From Porpolomopsis calyptriformis (taxonomy: Eukaryota > Basidiomycota > Agaricomycetes > Agaricales > Hygrophoraceae), in contig OX621168.1 of NCBI GenBank assembly GCA_951640195.1, positions 2,108,001-2,172,000 on the forward strand: DNA of 64,000 nt, given 5' to 3'. The notes beneath the pieces are model-generated. The model was not told where the DNA came from and searched no databases. It was given only the letters and a program-made list of their open reading frames with translations. Positions 8,901 through 19,208 of this stretch are shown one piece after another (the stretch's first letter is position 1; every line of letters starts with the position of its first letter). Both the position numbers and the translations under genes were made by a program.

Positions 8901-9624
8901 ACCAATGGCAGAATTCGCCCACAATAACAATGAAAATTCGTCCACAAAAAGGACTCCATTCTATGCTGCAAGGGGATATCATCCAAAGATGGCCATCCCT
9001 CAGGCCGGAAAGTCTGAAGTGCCGAGAGCCCAAGATCTGACCGAAGAAATAAAAAGAGTTCAAGAAGAAATCAAGGCATCAATCAGGCTAGCCCAGAATA
9101 CAATGAAAGACTATTACGATAAAAAAACGGAAGAAGTACACAGGGAGGTTGGAGATAAGGTCTGGCTGGATGCAACAAACATCAGCACTACTGCCCCTAG
9201 CAAAAAACTGGCAGATAAGAGATTGGGACCCTTCAAAATAGAAAGGAAACTCTCAGACCAAGTCTACAAATTGAAATTACCAGGGACGTACTGAATGCAT
9301 CCAGTCTTTCATGGGAATTTACTCAGCACTTATGAAGATTCAGAAATAAAAGGGAGAAGATTGGAAGAACTGGAGGGAATAGAAATAGAAGGGGAGGAAG
9401 AGTACGAGGTTGACCAAATCCTGGATGGGAGGCTCTGGCGAAACCAAAAACAATATTTGGTACAGTGGAAGGGGTACTCTATTTCGGAAAACTCCTGGGA
9501 ACCTGGAAAAAATCTGGAGAATGCGGCGGAAAAGGTCTCGGAATTTCATGACAAGCATCCCGACTTCAAATTTGAGAGGAGAAGAGCTTTGGGTCCATCC
9601 TCGCATAGCTCCGGTGGACTCTAG
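5905..9624 (+). pseudogene. Element B pol (protease-RT-RNase H-integrase-chromodomain)
   Basis: One frame with five stops: TAA 6379-6381, TGA 7162-7164, TAG 7567-7569, TGA 8452-8454 and TGA 9292-9294. The TGAs fall at Arg-type positions (before MMNTIF, before KKRSYH, before MHPVFHGN). Protease: ALIDCGASSLF. RT: LIVDYRGLND, LDVRWGYNNIRI, and YIDDILIYS with both Asp present. RNase H: LECDASDYAIG. Integrase: His/Cys zinc region (HLHHDTLEGGHQG ... CDTC), then catalytic Asp in TNDFI, Asp in SDRGTQF and Glu in NQELEQYL. The chromodomain (EYEVDQIL, QYLVQWKGYSISENSWEP) is at the end. No frameshift is seen, so decay is recent. Confidence 0.93.
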
Positions 9625-9635
9625 GGAGGGGGTAA
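9624..9635 (+). promoter_or_regulatory. Polypurine tract of element B
   Basis: GGGAGGGGGTAA directly before the 3' LTR start (9636); primes plus-strand DNA synthesis in LTR retrotransposons. Confidence 0.75.
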
Positions 9636-11343
9636 TGTCATGAAATTGGCGTTCACTCTCTTAAAATTTCTCTCTTTTCTTCGTTCTTTTCTTTTCTTTC
9701 TTATGACGGTTCTTTTGGGAGGGAGGCTGTCTTTATTGACAGTGGAAACTACTTGTACAAAAGGAGGAGTCCATGTCCGACTAACTATTTATACTAGTCC
9801 GTCTTGGCAATCTCCTGCACCATACTGTCCCTCAAGAACTCTACAAAACTCGAGACTACTTGACCATCTAATGCGGCCAACTTGTTGCCCCAGTAGATTG
9901 CCCCATTAGTGTCACCGCCAGAGGCCTGCAACTCAGCAGCCTTCCCTTCAATGAAACCCATTGCTATCTTTCTCGCTTCCTCACCCAGCCAATCATTGGT
10001 AGGACTCCACAACAAACTAGGAGGAACTTCCTCTTCCTCAATCTTGACGTTAACATTGGTCGACGACAAGGACAAATCTTCAACTAAAAAGATAAAGGAT
10101 CAGCGGCTACGAAGAGAGCGAGAGAGTTAAGGGCATTACCACTAGATAAAGGACTTAATGGACCAGGGGTCCAAGGACGGAAAGGGGGACTGGCAGCCCA
10201 GTCAACTGCCTCCTTCTTGACGGAAGGAAGAGAGTCAGCCCACTTGTCGGACCCCCAATTAACCTGTTCCTCCAAAGGGAGCTGGGAAGTAGGGGGAGGG
10301 GCATCGTCATCCCAAGCTAAAAGAAGGAAAGCCTATTATCAACAAACACAGACTAATAAAGACAAAACAAAATACTCACCAAGCGGATCCTCCATCAACC
10401 CACAAGCATGCTGGATTGGCTAGCGAACGAACGGACATTTCTTGACTTTGTGCTTGCCACCGCAAGCGAAACAGGAGAAGGAAGACCAACAGAGGTCGGC
10501 GTCGGAGGGGATGCGCTGGAGGTAGTAGTGAAATGAATCGCAATCGAGAAAGACAGGAGCAGTGCGGTGCACCACTCCAGACTGCTTGAAGAATTGGACG
10601 TAGTGGCCTTGGTGGGAAGGAGTCATGATGATTGACAAGGACTGAACTGAAGCGTAGGGATACAACCCCACACCTTTTATATGCTCAGAAACAAAGGGAA
10701 GACCAAAAGGAGGTTCCTCAGTCAAAGAAGAGAAACCCGATCCACCGGGCAAGAGATAGAAACAACGGCGATCTCATGACCAGAAGAACAATAGAAACCA
10801 GTCATGAGATAACACAGCCTCATTCTGCGGAAGGCTATGCCCAATAGAATTGAGTCATCAAAAGCACACAGCCTTTTGCAGAATGACTAGGAACAATGGC
10901 AAACCTTATTTGAAGGCTGTGAACAATAGAAAATGGGGTGACTGCGGAGGCTGACTCATAATGACTCCTATTTCAGAAATACTATATAAACCCTGAGGGC
11001 GAAGCGGATCATCACTTCATCCTCCTGTGAGATTACTTGTAGTAGCACGAACGCAATCAGAATCAACAGACTTCTTTTCCATCAGAACAAGAAAAGAGAA
11101 ACATAAACCCATAACTATTGAGCCAATCGTTCATGCCCATATTCCCTAAACTCTCAGCAGAGGCACGCAACGGATTTAACTTGCAGAACAACTTCTTTGT
11201 AGAAGTAAAACTAAACTCAGAAGGAATTATCACCCTTTACAAGGACGTCCCCATCAGAACTTTCTTCTACATCCTACTAGACTTATTAAGCTCCAAGGCC
11301 TGCCTTGTGATTGACGAAAAGACTTGCAACTACAGTTGTGACA
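9636..11343 (+). repeat. 3' LTR of element B
   Basis: 1708 bp, the same length as the 5' LTR and nearly identical, followed by the ATCTA duplication at 11344-11348. The predicted RNA start carries one C/T change (CACTTCATCCT), so its complementarity to the PBS is one G-U wobble short of perfect. Confidence 0.95.
9794..10626 (-). pseudogene. LTR-embedded spliced gene, 3' LTR copy with nonsense codon
   Basis: Same three-exon structure as 2745-3577. Exon 1 has TGG changed to TAG (10418-10420) just after the Cys/His motif, at KKCPFVR, truncating the product before the first intron. Exons 2 and 3 remain open. Because the two LTRs were identical at insertion, this loss postdates integration and shows that the 3' copy is not now needed. 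Confidence 0.7.
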
Positions 11344-11348
11344 ATCTA

Positions 11349-14300
11349 ACCAAACCAAATCTCCAACTTTGAAGGAGGGAGAGAGTTTCCATTTTCGATC
11401 GGCATATTTCTTCATTGATTCTGCGGCATGTGATAGTGATTCACCGGCACTTTTCTGAGCACGCATGAGACGTTCATGGAAGGTGTTTGCTGCGGGGATG
11501 TTACTCAGGGATTCGATTGTGATCGGCAAATGAGGGTGACGGCCATATTCTAAATAGAAGGGTGATTGTGATGTGGCAGAGTGTTGTCGATTATTGTAAG
11601 TGAATTCGGTGGAAGCTAGCCATTCGGACCAGTCGTCTTGCATGAAGTTGGTGTAAAACTGTAAGTAGACTTCGAGTTCTTGGTTCGTTCGTTTGGTCTG
11701 ACCATCAGTTTCGGGATGATAAGCAGTAGACAGTCCAGAAATGGTTCCTAGGAGTTTATTGAGAGCTTCAGTGAATTTTGATGCGAACTGAACTCCACGA
11801 TCAGAAATGATCTTCTTTGGCCATCCATGATGTTTCCAAATGTGATCACGGAAGAGTCAGGCAGCGCCTTCTGATGAGAGATTGGAAGTCGTCGGAATAA
11901 AATGGGCGCGTTTCATAAAGCGATCAATGACTACTATTACAGCATCGTATCCAAGTGAGTCAGGTAGTTGAACAATGAGATCGACAGTTATCTCAGTCCA
12001 TGGTTCGGTAGCAGGGGGTATAGGTTGTAGGAGTCCTGTCGGCTTTGAAGGGTAATTCTTGTTTTGCTGACAAGCGGGACAGGACTGTACGTAGTTGATA
12101 ACGTCTTGAGAGACGCCATCCCAAACAAAGTTTCGGAGCACCAGCTCCTTTGTCTTCTCAATGCTAGGGTGTCCAGCATGGGGGTAGGCGTGGGACAGTT
12201 GTATTATGTCTGTGCGCAAAGATACTTCCTCTGGCACCACAATCCGACCTTCAACATCATGAACCAACCCATCAGCTTGGTCCCAAAACAATGAGGCATC
12301 CTCGATTCTCTGTGAGATCTTGTTTGGTATCGGCAACTTGAAGCGTAATCTTGCGAAAAAGTTCGGTTCTGAAAGTTTGATGATTGAATTGATCCAATGT
12401 TCATCCGCGATTAAAATCTCATCTTCCACTTCGCCTTTACCCTCGTCGAAATAATCCAGGCACCTAGATAATCCATCAGCCTTGTTCTTTCTCCCTGGGA
12501 CGTACTCGATCTTGTACTCATATCTCGACAGAATTTCTGACCAACGAGCACGTCATCCAAATAACACGTGAGCGATACTGAAATATTTAAGGGCGAGGCT
12601 GTCGGTACGAATCAGAAGGTCATGTCTTGAACCTTCTAAAAGATGTCGCCATGCTTTAAGACAGTCTATTATTGCCAGAAGCTCGGCGTCGTGAGTTGGA
12701 TATTTCTTTTCAGCAGGGGTTAAAGATCTTGAATGAAAGCCTACAGGTTTCCAGTCGTTTTCATGTAGCTGAGACAGTATTCCTCCCAAGGCAAAACCAG
12801 AGGCATCAGTCTCCAAGCAGTATGGTAGATCTTGATCCGGCACTTCGAGGACAGGGGCATTCGTGAGGGAATGTTTCAATTGATCAAAGGCGTGTTGTCA
12901 TTCGGGAGTCCATTCCTATACAATATCTTTGTGGAGCAATTGGTTAAGTGGCTGGGCGATCTTCGAAAAGTCCTTGATGTATTTTCTCCAGAAATTTGTG
13001 CTTCCGAGAAAGGATTGAAGTTGTTTTACGGTTCGAGGTTCAGGCCATTCGGCTATGGCTTTGATCTTCTTGGGATTGGTTCCGATATGACCTTTCATCA
13101 AGGTCATCCCTAGGTAGATCACCTCTTCTTTCTCGCATTGGCATTTGACGGGTTTACAGGAGAGTTTGTTCTTCATGATATCAAGGGTTGTGAACGTCCA
13201 GTAATGCAATTCTTCTAGATCATCTCCACAGATGAGAATGTCATTGATATAGATGAAAACACAACCTGATTTTAATACTTCAGCAAATCGCGTATTGATC
13301 ATCCATTGGAACGTGGCTGGAGAATTCCGTAGACCAAAGAACATCACTCTTGGAACATAGAGTCCCTTGACCGTGTTGAAAGCGGCTTTCCATTCATTGC
13401 CTTCTTTGATCCGAATGTTGTTAAATCCCCATCGGATATCTACGACTGTGAACAGCACAGCAGATCGTAACTTCAGTTGTTGAATGATTTGATGGAGGAG
13501 TGGTAGAGGATATTGGTCAGGAATGGTAAAGTGATTCAGGTAACGATAGTCTTCAATTGGTCTGTATCCAGCATCTTGTCCTTTCGCATTAATTTCTTCA
13601 GCTTTCTTGCTTAGGAAGAAGGGAGCGGCTTGAGGTGAGGATCCCTTGAATATCCGTCCAGTGGCCACATTTTCTTCCAAAAACTTCACTAGGAAGTCTA
13701 TCTCTCGAGGGGACATCGGATAAGTCGCGTCATTTTGAGGTACAAAGTTATCTTTAAGATCAATGATGTAATCGAACTCGGAATGAGATGGAAGGCAATT
13801 GAAGGACTCCTTAGCAAAGACACTAGCATAGTCTTTCCAATAGACCTCCAGTACAAACTTTCGCATATCTTCCTCCACCGTGCTGGCTCAAGATTCGTCC
13901 GATTTTGAAATACTTGTTATCGCCAGCGAGACCGATTCTACCACAGAGGGCTCTGCTTTGCCGCTACAATACCAATGAGAAATCTCTTTGCCTCCGAAAG
14001 CCAGTGTTGACTTCTCCCAATCGATACTAGGGTTTTGAGCTCTGAGCCATGGGTAGCTGAGGATAATATCAAACTTGGATCTGAGGTTGGTCACTTCCAA
14101 ACGGATCCTTTCAGTGTGTCCACCTGGAGCTTCTATCCAGACATCTGTGTCAAAAATGATCGGACCTCCTCAGTTCTCTGACCCATCGGCATTCCGTACG
14201 GGGATTGGGGTTTCCAAATCCTGAAGAGTAAATTTGTGATGAGTTGCGAAGTTCTCGTCCATAAAGTTTCCAGAAGCTCCGCTATCAATAAGACACATGG

Positions 14301-14469
14301 CGGGGACACGTCGGCCACTGTCTGAAGCTTTGATCCAAACATCCATCGTAAGTCCTGAATCGCCCTTTTCGATAGCACCAAGAGTTCGAAATGGATTGCA
14401 TGGGATAATGGTACATCGAGTGGTATGGTCTGTAATGTTGGGCTCATCGTCCGAACCTTTCAAAAACCC
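11349..14469 (-). pseudogene. Element A pol, protease to integrase core
   Basis: The -1 frame starts at the GGGTTTT heptamer (14463-14469) and runs down to the B insertion. Protease: CLIDSGASGNF (about 14290). RT at 13878-12916 has YLNHFTIPDQYPLPLL and VVDIRWGFNNIRI, but the catalytic box reads YINDILI, so the first Asp of YxDD is Asn. RNase H: ETDASGFALGG (about 12800). Integrase: HAYPHAGHPSIEKT ... CPACQ zinc region, catalytic Asp in EITVDLI, SDRG-type box and NQELEVYL. Stops interrupt at about 14172, 13890, 12889, 12552 and 11861, nearly all TGA where relatives have Arg, and one TAG. Inactive. Confidence 0.9.
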
Positions 14470-15665
14470 TGGGACTTCAAGTCCGCTGCCAGCCTCTTCT
14501 TTCGATCATCTGACCAATTGCGTATACCAGATTTCGCCATATCCGACGGAGTCTCGCCCATTCCCAGTGTAGGGGGTGAGTTGACATTCTCCATGCGGGG
14601 CTCAGTGGTAACGACACGTACGTCGCGTCCTCATCCTCGTCCTCGTCCTCGGTAACCACCTCTGCCTCGGAAATATCCTCCTTGACGTGAGGAAGAGGTA
14701 TCAGGTAGATTCTGCGCATTACCAGCGGCACGGTTTGGGCAGGCGTTCGCAAAGTGTCCTGGTTGGCCACAGGAATAGCAGTTTCCGTATGGGATCGTAA
14801 GGGCAGAAGAGGAAGACTCTTCTCTCTTGACGGTAGGGGCTGCTGATATTTGATGGGTCGTCGTTGCAGCCACATACAATCCTCGGGCAGGAAAGGGGTT
14901 CGAGTATTGGGGTCGGGATGTAGAGGACTGTTTCTGTGAAGCGAGAATGTCCTTTTGATGTTGGTAACGTGTCGTGGCATCCTTCCACTCTTGAAGTGTG
15001 GTCGGGATGGCGGGGAGTTGGTAAACAAATTCAATGAACTCAGAATCGAGTCCAGCTTGGTAAAGATCGATGAGGGCAGCATCATTGAAACCGGTATCGA
15101 CCTGTAAAGTGCCGAAGCGCAGGTTGTAGTCTTCTATTTTCTTTCTTCCTTGGCATAGATTCTTGATGTCGTTACGAGCACGGGACTGTCTGTCGATTCC
15201 TTCGAATGTTGTCCAGAATCAAGTCACAAATGCGGCCCAGGTAGCAGTCAGGCCAGTCCAATTGACAGTCCTCATGTCGTTCGTCTCCTTCTCGGACCAG
15301 GTTTGAGCGTTTGTTCCCTTCATGAAAGAAAGGGCAAAGGGGATCTTGTGTTCATCGCAGTATGGTTTCCCCATGAAGTACAATTCGCAGCTGTTGATAA
15401 ATTTGTCGACATCCTGCTGTCGACCAGTGAATTTGTCTGGCTTGGCCATCTTTATCTCAATGGTGGGAGCGGCAGGAGGTTGGGGTTGAGGTTGCGGTGG
15501 GGGCTGAGGCTGAGCTTGGGCGGCAAGTTGTTGGTGGAGATCTTGGGTCTCTGCCGCTTGATTCGCATTCGAAGCCTGGAGGTTAGCCATTTCCCTCTGC
15601 AAGTCATTCATGACTGCGAGAATCTCGTTGAGATTGGGAACAGGGGGGTTAGGGCGAGAACCCAT
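14460..15665 (-). pseudogene. Element A gag
   Basis: ATG at 15665 (MGSRPNPPVPNLNEILAV); the frame is open further upstream towards 16030 without an obvious ATG, so the true start may be upstream. A coiled-coil/Gln-rich segment leads into the retrotransposon gag domain (KPDKFTGRQQDVDKFINSCE). A TGA at 15219-15221 sits at an Arg position. Then follow the zinc knuckle (CYSCGQPGHFANAC), an RG-rich tail with a second TGA, and the terminal TGA at 14460-14462 immediately after GGGTTTT. Gag builds the particle and binds RNA. Confidence 0.88.
14463..14469 (-). promoter_or_regulatory. -1 frameshift heptamer, element A
   Basis: GGGTTTT on the minus strand, read G_GGT_TTT in gag and followed at once by the gag stop TGA. 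The -1 frame continues into protease. It fits the X_XXY_YYZ rule exactly. Confidence 0.75.
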
Positions 15666-16020
15666 TGGATCTGGTGATGGTGAAGGTGAAGGTGTTGTTA
15701 AAGGTGAAGAAGGTTGAGTAGGTTGTTGGAATGGAAAGGGTTGATACCTAACAGTAGGGGGAGTGATGGGACGTTGTGACTGGGCGGCGGCGAGTAAGCG
15801 AGTTGTTTCACTTCGAGTTCTTCCTAGAGCTTGCGAGATACCTGGTAAAGGAGGAGCTTGACTAGCTTCCTCGTTTGGATCTGGGAAGATTTGAGTTTGT
15901 GAGTAGAGCGACTGAGAAAGAGGGTTGTTCTGCTCAGAGGGATCATAAACGTCCTCGTCGTCATTGTCCAGTGTGAAGATAAGGATGGATGGATCAAGTA
16001 AGGGGGAGAGAGCAAGAAGG

Positions 16021-16031
16021 AAGTCTGATTC
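16021..16031 (-). promoter_or_regulatory. Self-priming primer-binding site of element A
   Basis: GAATCAGACTT on the minus strand, one base inside the 5' LTR (16033), is an exact 11-nt complement of AAGTCTGATTC on the same strand within the LTR (plus 16132-16142). That segment lies about 34 nt downstream of a TATA box (plus 16169-16176). Confidence 0.7.
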
Positions 16032-16032
16032 T

Positions 16033-16421
16033 TGTTTTAAACTAGTTGTCGATGAGATGGTTTTACTTCAGAGAGCTCTGTCCCAAGACGGTGATAATGT
16101 CTCAAGTCCTAGTTATTGGGTTGCTAACGAGGAATCAGACTTAAAGTCTGAGTACGACTAACTAGGGGTTTATATACTGACTATGCTACTGCAGATGAGT
16201 CAGTGTAAACACGAGGAATACATGCGACGAGTAGAGATAAGCATGATAGAAGACTCGGAGCATGTGAAAGGGTGAAACATGATCGTCGGAAATGAAATGT
16301 GTCTTATCTAGGATATATGAAAAGATACGAAACTGTGGGGAATCCCAAGTAAAGATAAGACCTGTCCGACTAAGCAATAATGACTAACATAGAGAGAAAG
16401 TGAAAAATTACATCCGTGACA
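16033..16421 (-). repeat. Element A LTR (5' LTR in element orientation)
   Basis: 389 bp, TG...CA, flanked outside by the GTACT duplication (16422-16426). It contains a minus-strand TATA (16169-16176), a TGAGTCA motif (16196-16202) and the predicted RNA start (16142). Confidence 0.95.
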
Positions 16422-17268
16422 GTACTATCTCTTATTGATACTACTTGTCTGTAGTCAATACATCCAATCCAATCTAGTCTATTAAGCTTATACCCTGTGT
16501 GATTTCGCCTAAGCCCTCTTACATTAAGAACCAACTTAGGAATCACCCCTTGACGTATTTCTGTAAGTTGAAGATAGCCACTGAGGACTATCTTATCTTA
16601 CCTCAGCCCCTGCTTATTCATCACATTCTCTAAGTCTCAGTCCTTATTAGAGAGACCTCACTGTGATACGTATTCTTCTAAGTTAGCTGTTGACTTCATT
16701 CTTGTTCTCCCAGTCAATACTATCTATTGAGTTTGGATAAGCCTGTTCATCTGTACATCCTAGCCAAGGATTACTCAAGCCCCATCAAAGGAGGAAGTGA
16801 TCATTACTCAATCAACTCATATCTCCCCCGAACAACTAGGACCTACTTGATTGACGTATAACTCCAGTAGTTCTAGAAGTGAAGTATTTATATTTCACCT
16901 GATACCGCAACTCTTCAACTGAACTGGAACTCAACCGAAAATTGAAGCCACAATATCTAGGACCCATGCTCATTGTTAGATGAACCTCCCATAGCGCCTA
17001 TATCATTTCGGAACTTGATGGAGCAGTTTCCAAACTTCCGATCACTGCCTTCTGCATTCTCCCATACTTTCCCCGCTCACATGCATCACTCCCAATCATC
17101 ACACAGAATAACTCCCTGCCAGACGGACACATCTCGGATAACTCCAATTCATCCTCAGAGACTGACTGACACATACCGGGACTTATCTTCACTTAGTTTC
17201 ACTTAGCACACACCCTCTCACTCATTTTCATCTAACTTCACTATTCCTCTATTCTAAAAACAGGACTA
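16422..17268. other. Continuation of element Z LTR/flank; no gene seen
   Basis: 16427 to about 16970 is the sequence that originally followed base 867 before element A inserted. It is non-coding and pyrimidine-rich and probably the R/U5 part of the Z LTR; its end is not recognisable. 16970-17268 holds only short frames with no support. Confidence 0.4.
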
Positions 17269-18039
17269 TTACATAGCCCATTTCCTTCCCTTCCCCTTCT
17301 TTTCCTTAGAGTCTGACCCCTTTTCCATCCAAGCCATCAGCCTATCCATTTGTTTGTCCATCTTGGCCTGTGCTCTCCTCCAACCCTCCAATGCCTCAGC
17401 TTCCCTCACGATGGCCTTTCGGACTGCATTCCGCTTCTCTTCCAACCCTACCGCCCAATCCTCTACTGCCTTCTCCATCTTCCCGCCTATCTCCCAAAGC
17501 TCTGTAAGCCTCCGGTGCCCCTCCCACACCAACCCACTATCCACACTCGACTGCCACGCCCTCTTCCAGACCCAGGTGTTCATCTCCTCCTCGCTCTCAC
17601 CCTCATCTCCACTCTGGTCATCCTCACCCTCTGAATCAACCACTGTCACCTCCCTTGCATCCCCCTTTATCTCCCCGGATCCTCGCACCTGCCTTACCGG
17701 CCTTGGAACCACCTTTGAAGGCTGCTTTTGCCTCGGCTTCACCTCCACGCTCACCTTCCACTTCGACCCACTAGACTTGGAACACGATGCATGGTCCTGT
17801 GCACACGGACCACACACCCCACCTCCTGGGTACTTCACGCAGTGGTTGCATGCTAGCTCATGACACTAAGAGATGTACATTAGATCATACATGCTAATAA
17901 AAATAAAAACCACACTTACCTGCATGACGGATTTGACCTGTCTGCCCTTCTTCGACGTTTCCTCCCCCACCCTGACCTCATCCTCACCGTTCCCAATGCG
18001 TTCCGACATCTCCGTTGCTGTTCCCCCCCTCTCTGTCAT
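17269..18039 (-). CDS. Two-exon Cys-rich hypothetical protein
   Basis: Exon 1 is 18039-17920 (MTERGGTATEMSERIGNGED...) and exon 2 is 17865-17269, joined by a 54-bp GTAAGT...TAG intron (17919-17866) at a codon boundary, giving about 238 residues. The splice brings together a Cys/His cluster right after the junction: CHELACNHC, then CGPCAQDHASC, plausibly zinc-binding. A basic linker, an acidic Asp/Glu/Ser tract (about residues 100-125) and a long coiled coil follow (GGKMEKAVEDWAVGLEEKRN and onward), ending Lys-rich. I do not recognise the family. The frame is free of stops although almost everything around it is transposon debris. The start could lie in a further upstream exon. Confidence 0.55.
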
Positions 18040-18049
18040 TATGACCAAA

Positions 18050-18640
18050 GGCTCCTCTGATGCCTTCGATCTGGTGATACGTCTGCTTCATGTATGAGAA
18101 CCAAACACAGAACAAGGTGCGAGGACAACTATAAAGAGTCTTGACACAGTCTATGATCGATGATTGTGGAAAGCAAGTCTTCAATCATTTGCGAACGTGA
18201 TTGATCAGGGAATCGGAAGAATCGGAAGATTGAAAGAGGAAATTGAGAGAAAGTCTTAGAAGATCTAGACTCGAGAGTGAGAGAGAAGTAAATATCTAAC
18301 TTGTTGAATCACTAGCTACAACATACAGTATATATATCTTCTAGTACAAGGATCCCTTTGAATATATATGATAAAAGGGAGCCTCTCTAATGATCTAAGG
18401 GAAATGTAGTGAATGGGAATGAAGAAGTCGAATGAAAAGGGAGAAATAGAAGAGAACTGATGCCTTTGAATAGTGTCTTCCCTTTGATATACAAACTTTC
18501 ATTCGCGTTCAGAAAGCTTTGATTGTGTCTGGAGAGTTTGATGATTCTTGAACTCATTCAGGATGTTCGGGAGCTATCGGGGGCATTCGGAGGGTTTGTG
18601 TTCATATTCGAAGGACTTGATAGCCATCTAGTATTTGTAT
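18050..18640. other. Intergenic stretch, no gene seen
   Basis: AT-rich sequence with a TATATATA run near 18330 and repeated GAAGAA/GGAGA motifs. Some of it (about 18240-18640) could be an LTR fragment, but no partner copy or target duplication is visible. Confidence 0.3.
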
Positions 18641-19208
18641 AGTTGAATATATGGTGCTTAGGGGACAGAGGAGTCATATCACCGGCCCCCAGCATCTTCT
18701 CCCAGCAGGCCCTCGCTCACTCTACCCACTCCTACTTCTCCTTCTCCTCTTCCTCAACTCTCTTCTCCTCCTCCATCTTTTCCATCATCTTCTCTGCTGC
18801 TGCCTTGACTTCTCACCTCTCCTCTGCGATTGCCTCCCCAGTTGCTTCAGCCTATGCCTCTTCCTCTATTGCCCTCTCCTTCTCCTCCATCACCTTCCTT
18901 TCTGCCTTCCACCCCTCCCCATGCTTCTCATATGCCTTGCTTATCTCCTCCGCAAGATCCTCCACCACTTGGGGAATCTCCTCCCCACCCTCTATTATCT
19001 CCGGAAGTCTCACTAGAAAGTTTGTCTGCACAAAACTGATCAGTTCAGTGTTAAGACATATCAAATAAAGACTTAACATGCGATCCACATTCTCCAGCAC
19101 CCAGGTGTCATACCCAGAGCTTTCTGGCCCCCCAGGATGGAGGACCAACGCATCTTGAAGTTCGATAACCAGACTCTAGAAGTCTGTCAGCTCATTGTTG
19201 TTGGACAT
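18640..19208 (-). pseudogene. Coiled-coil hypothetical protein pseudogene
   Basis: A minus-strand frame opens MSNNNELTDF at 19208, meets a TAG (Gln position likely), continues SLVIELQDALVLHPGG and WVLENVDRML, and passes into a Glu/Lys/Ala-rich helical segment (EIIEGGEEIPQVVEDLAEEI...). After a stop at 18852-18854 it goes on for about 60 more residues (AEATGEAIAEER, MMEKMEEEKRVEEEEKEK) with further stops. An intron near 19078-19027 is possible but does not keep frame by eye. The helical, charged C-terminus resembles the neighbouring gene at 17269-18039 in style. Family unknown; not functional as read. Confidence 0.4.

Larger units (their letters stand above)
2587..11343 (+). mobile_element. 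Ty3/gypsy retrotransposon B with gene-carrying 1.7-kb LTRs
   Basis: LTRs at 2587-4294 and 9636-11343 are both 1708 bp, begin TGTCATG, end TGTGACA and are almost identical, so this is one of the youngest insertions. The internal region is gag (4487-5917), pol in the -1 frame (to 9624) and a purine tract (GGGAGGGGGTAA) before the 3' LTR. The RT, RNase H, integrase and chromodomain are all recognisable in a single frame, interrupted only by stop codons and not by frameshifts. LTRs of 1.7 kb are long for a fungal gypsy element, and the extra length is an antisense spliced gene. A solo LTR of the same family is at 33842-35548. Confidence 0.97.
868..16421 (-). mobile_element. Ty3/gypsy retrotransposon A, full-length but split by element B
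   Basis: Two 389-bp LTRs (868-1256 and 16033-16421) start TGTT and end GACA. GTACT target duplications lie at 863-867 and 16422-16426. The element is on the minus strand: gag (15665 down), pol with protease, RT, RNase H, integrase and chromodomain, then an extra ORF before the left LTR. Element B is inserted between the integrase core and the chromodomain. By eye the LTRs differ at roughly a dozen sites, mostly C/T or G/A transitions, so insertion was moderately recent. Premature stops in gag and pol, and Asn in place of the first Asp of the RT YxDD motif, make it non-autonomous. Confidence 0.95.

Noticed and set aside
5762..9294. TGA read as Arg (recoding)
   Set aside because: The numerous TGA stops could suggest reassignment, but TGA also ends gag of A and E in the expected place, and CpG decay explains CGA to TGA simply.
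15303..15677. 124-codon plus-strand frame
   Set aside because: Antisense to element A gag, which has a recognisable gag domain.
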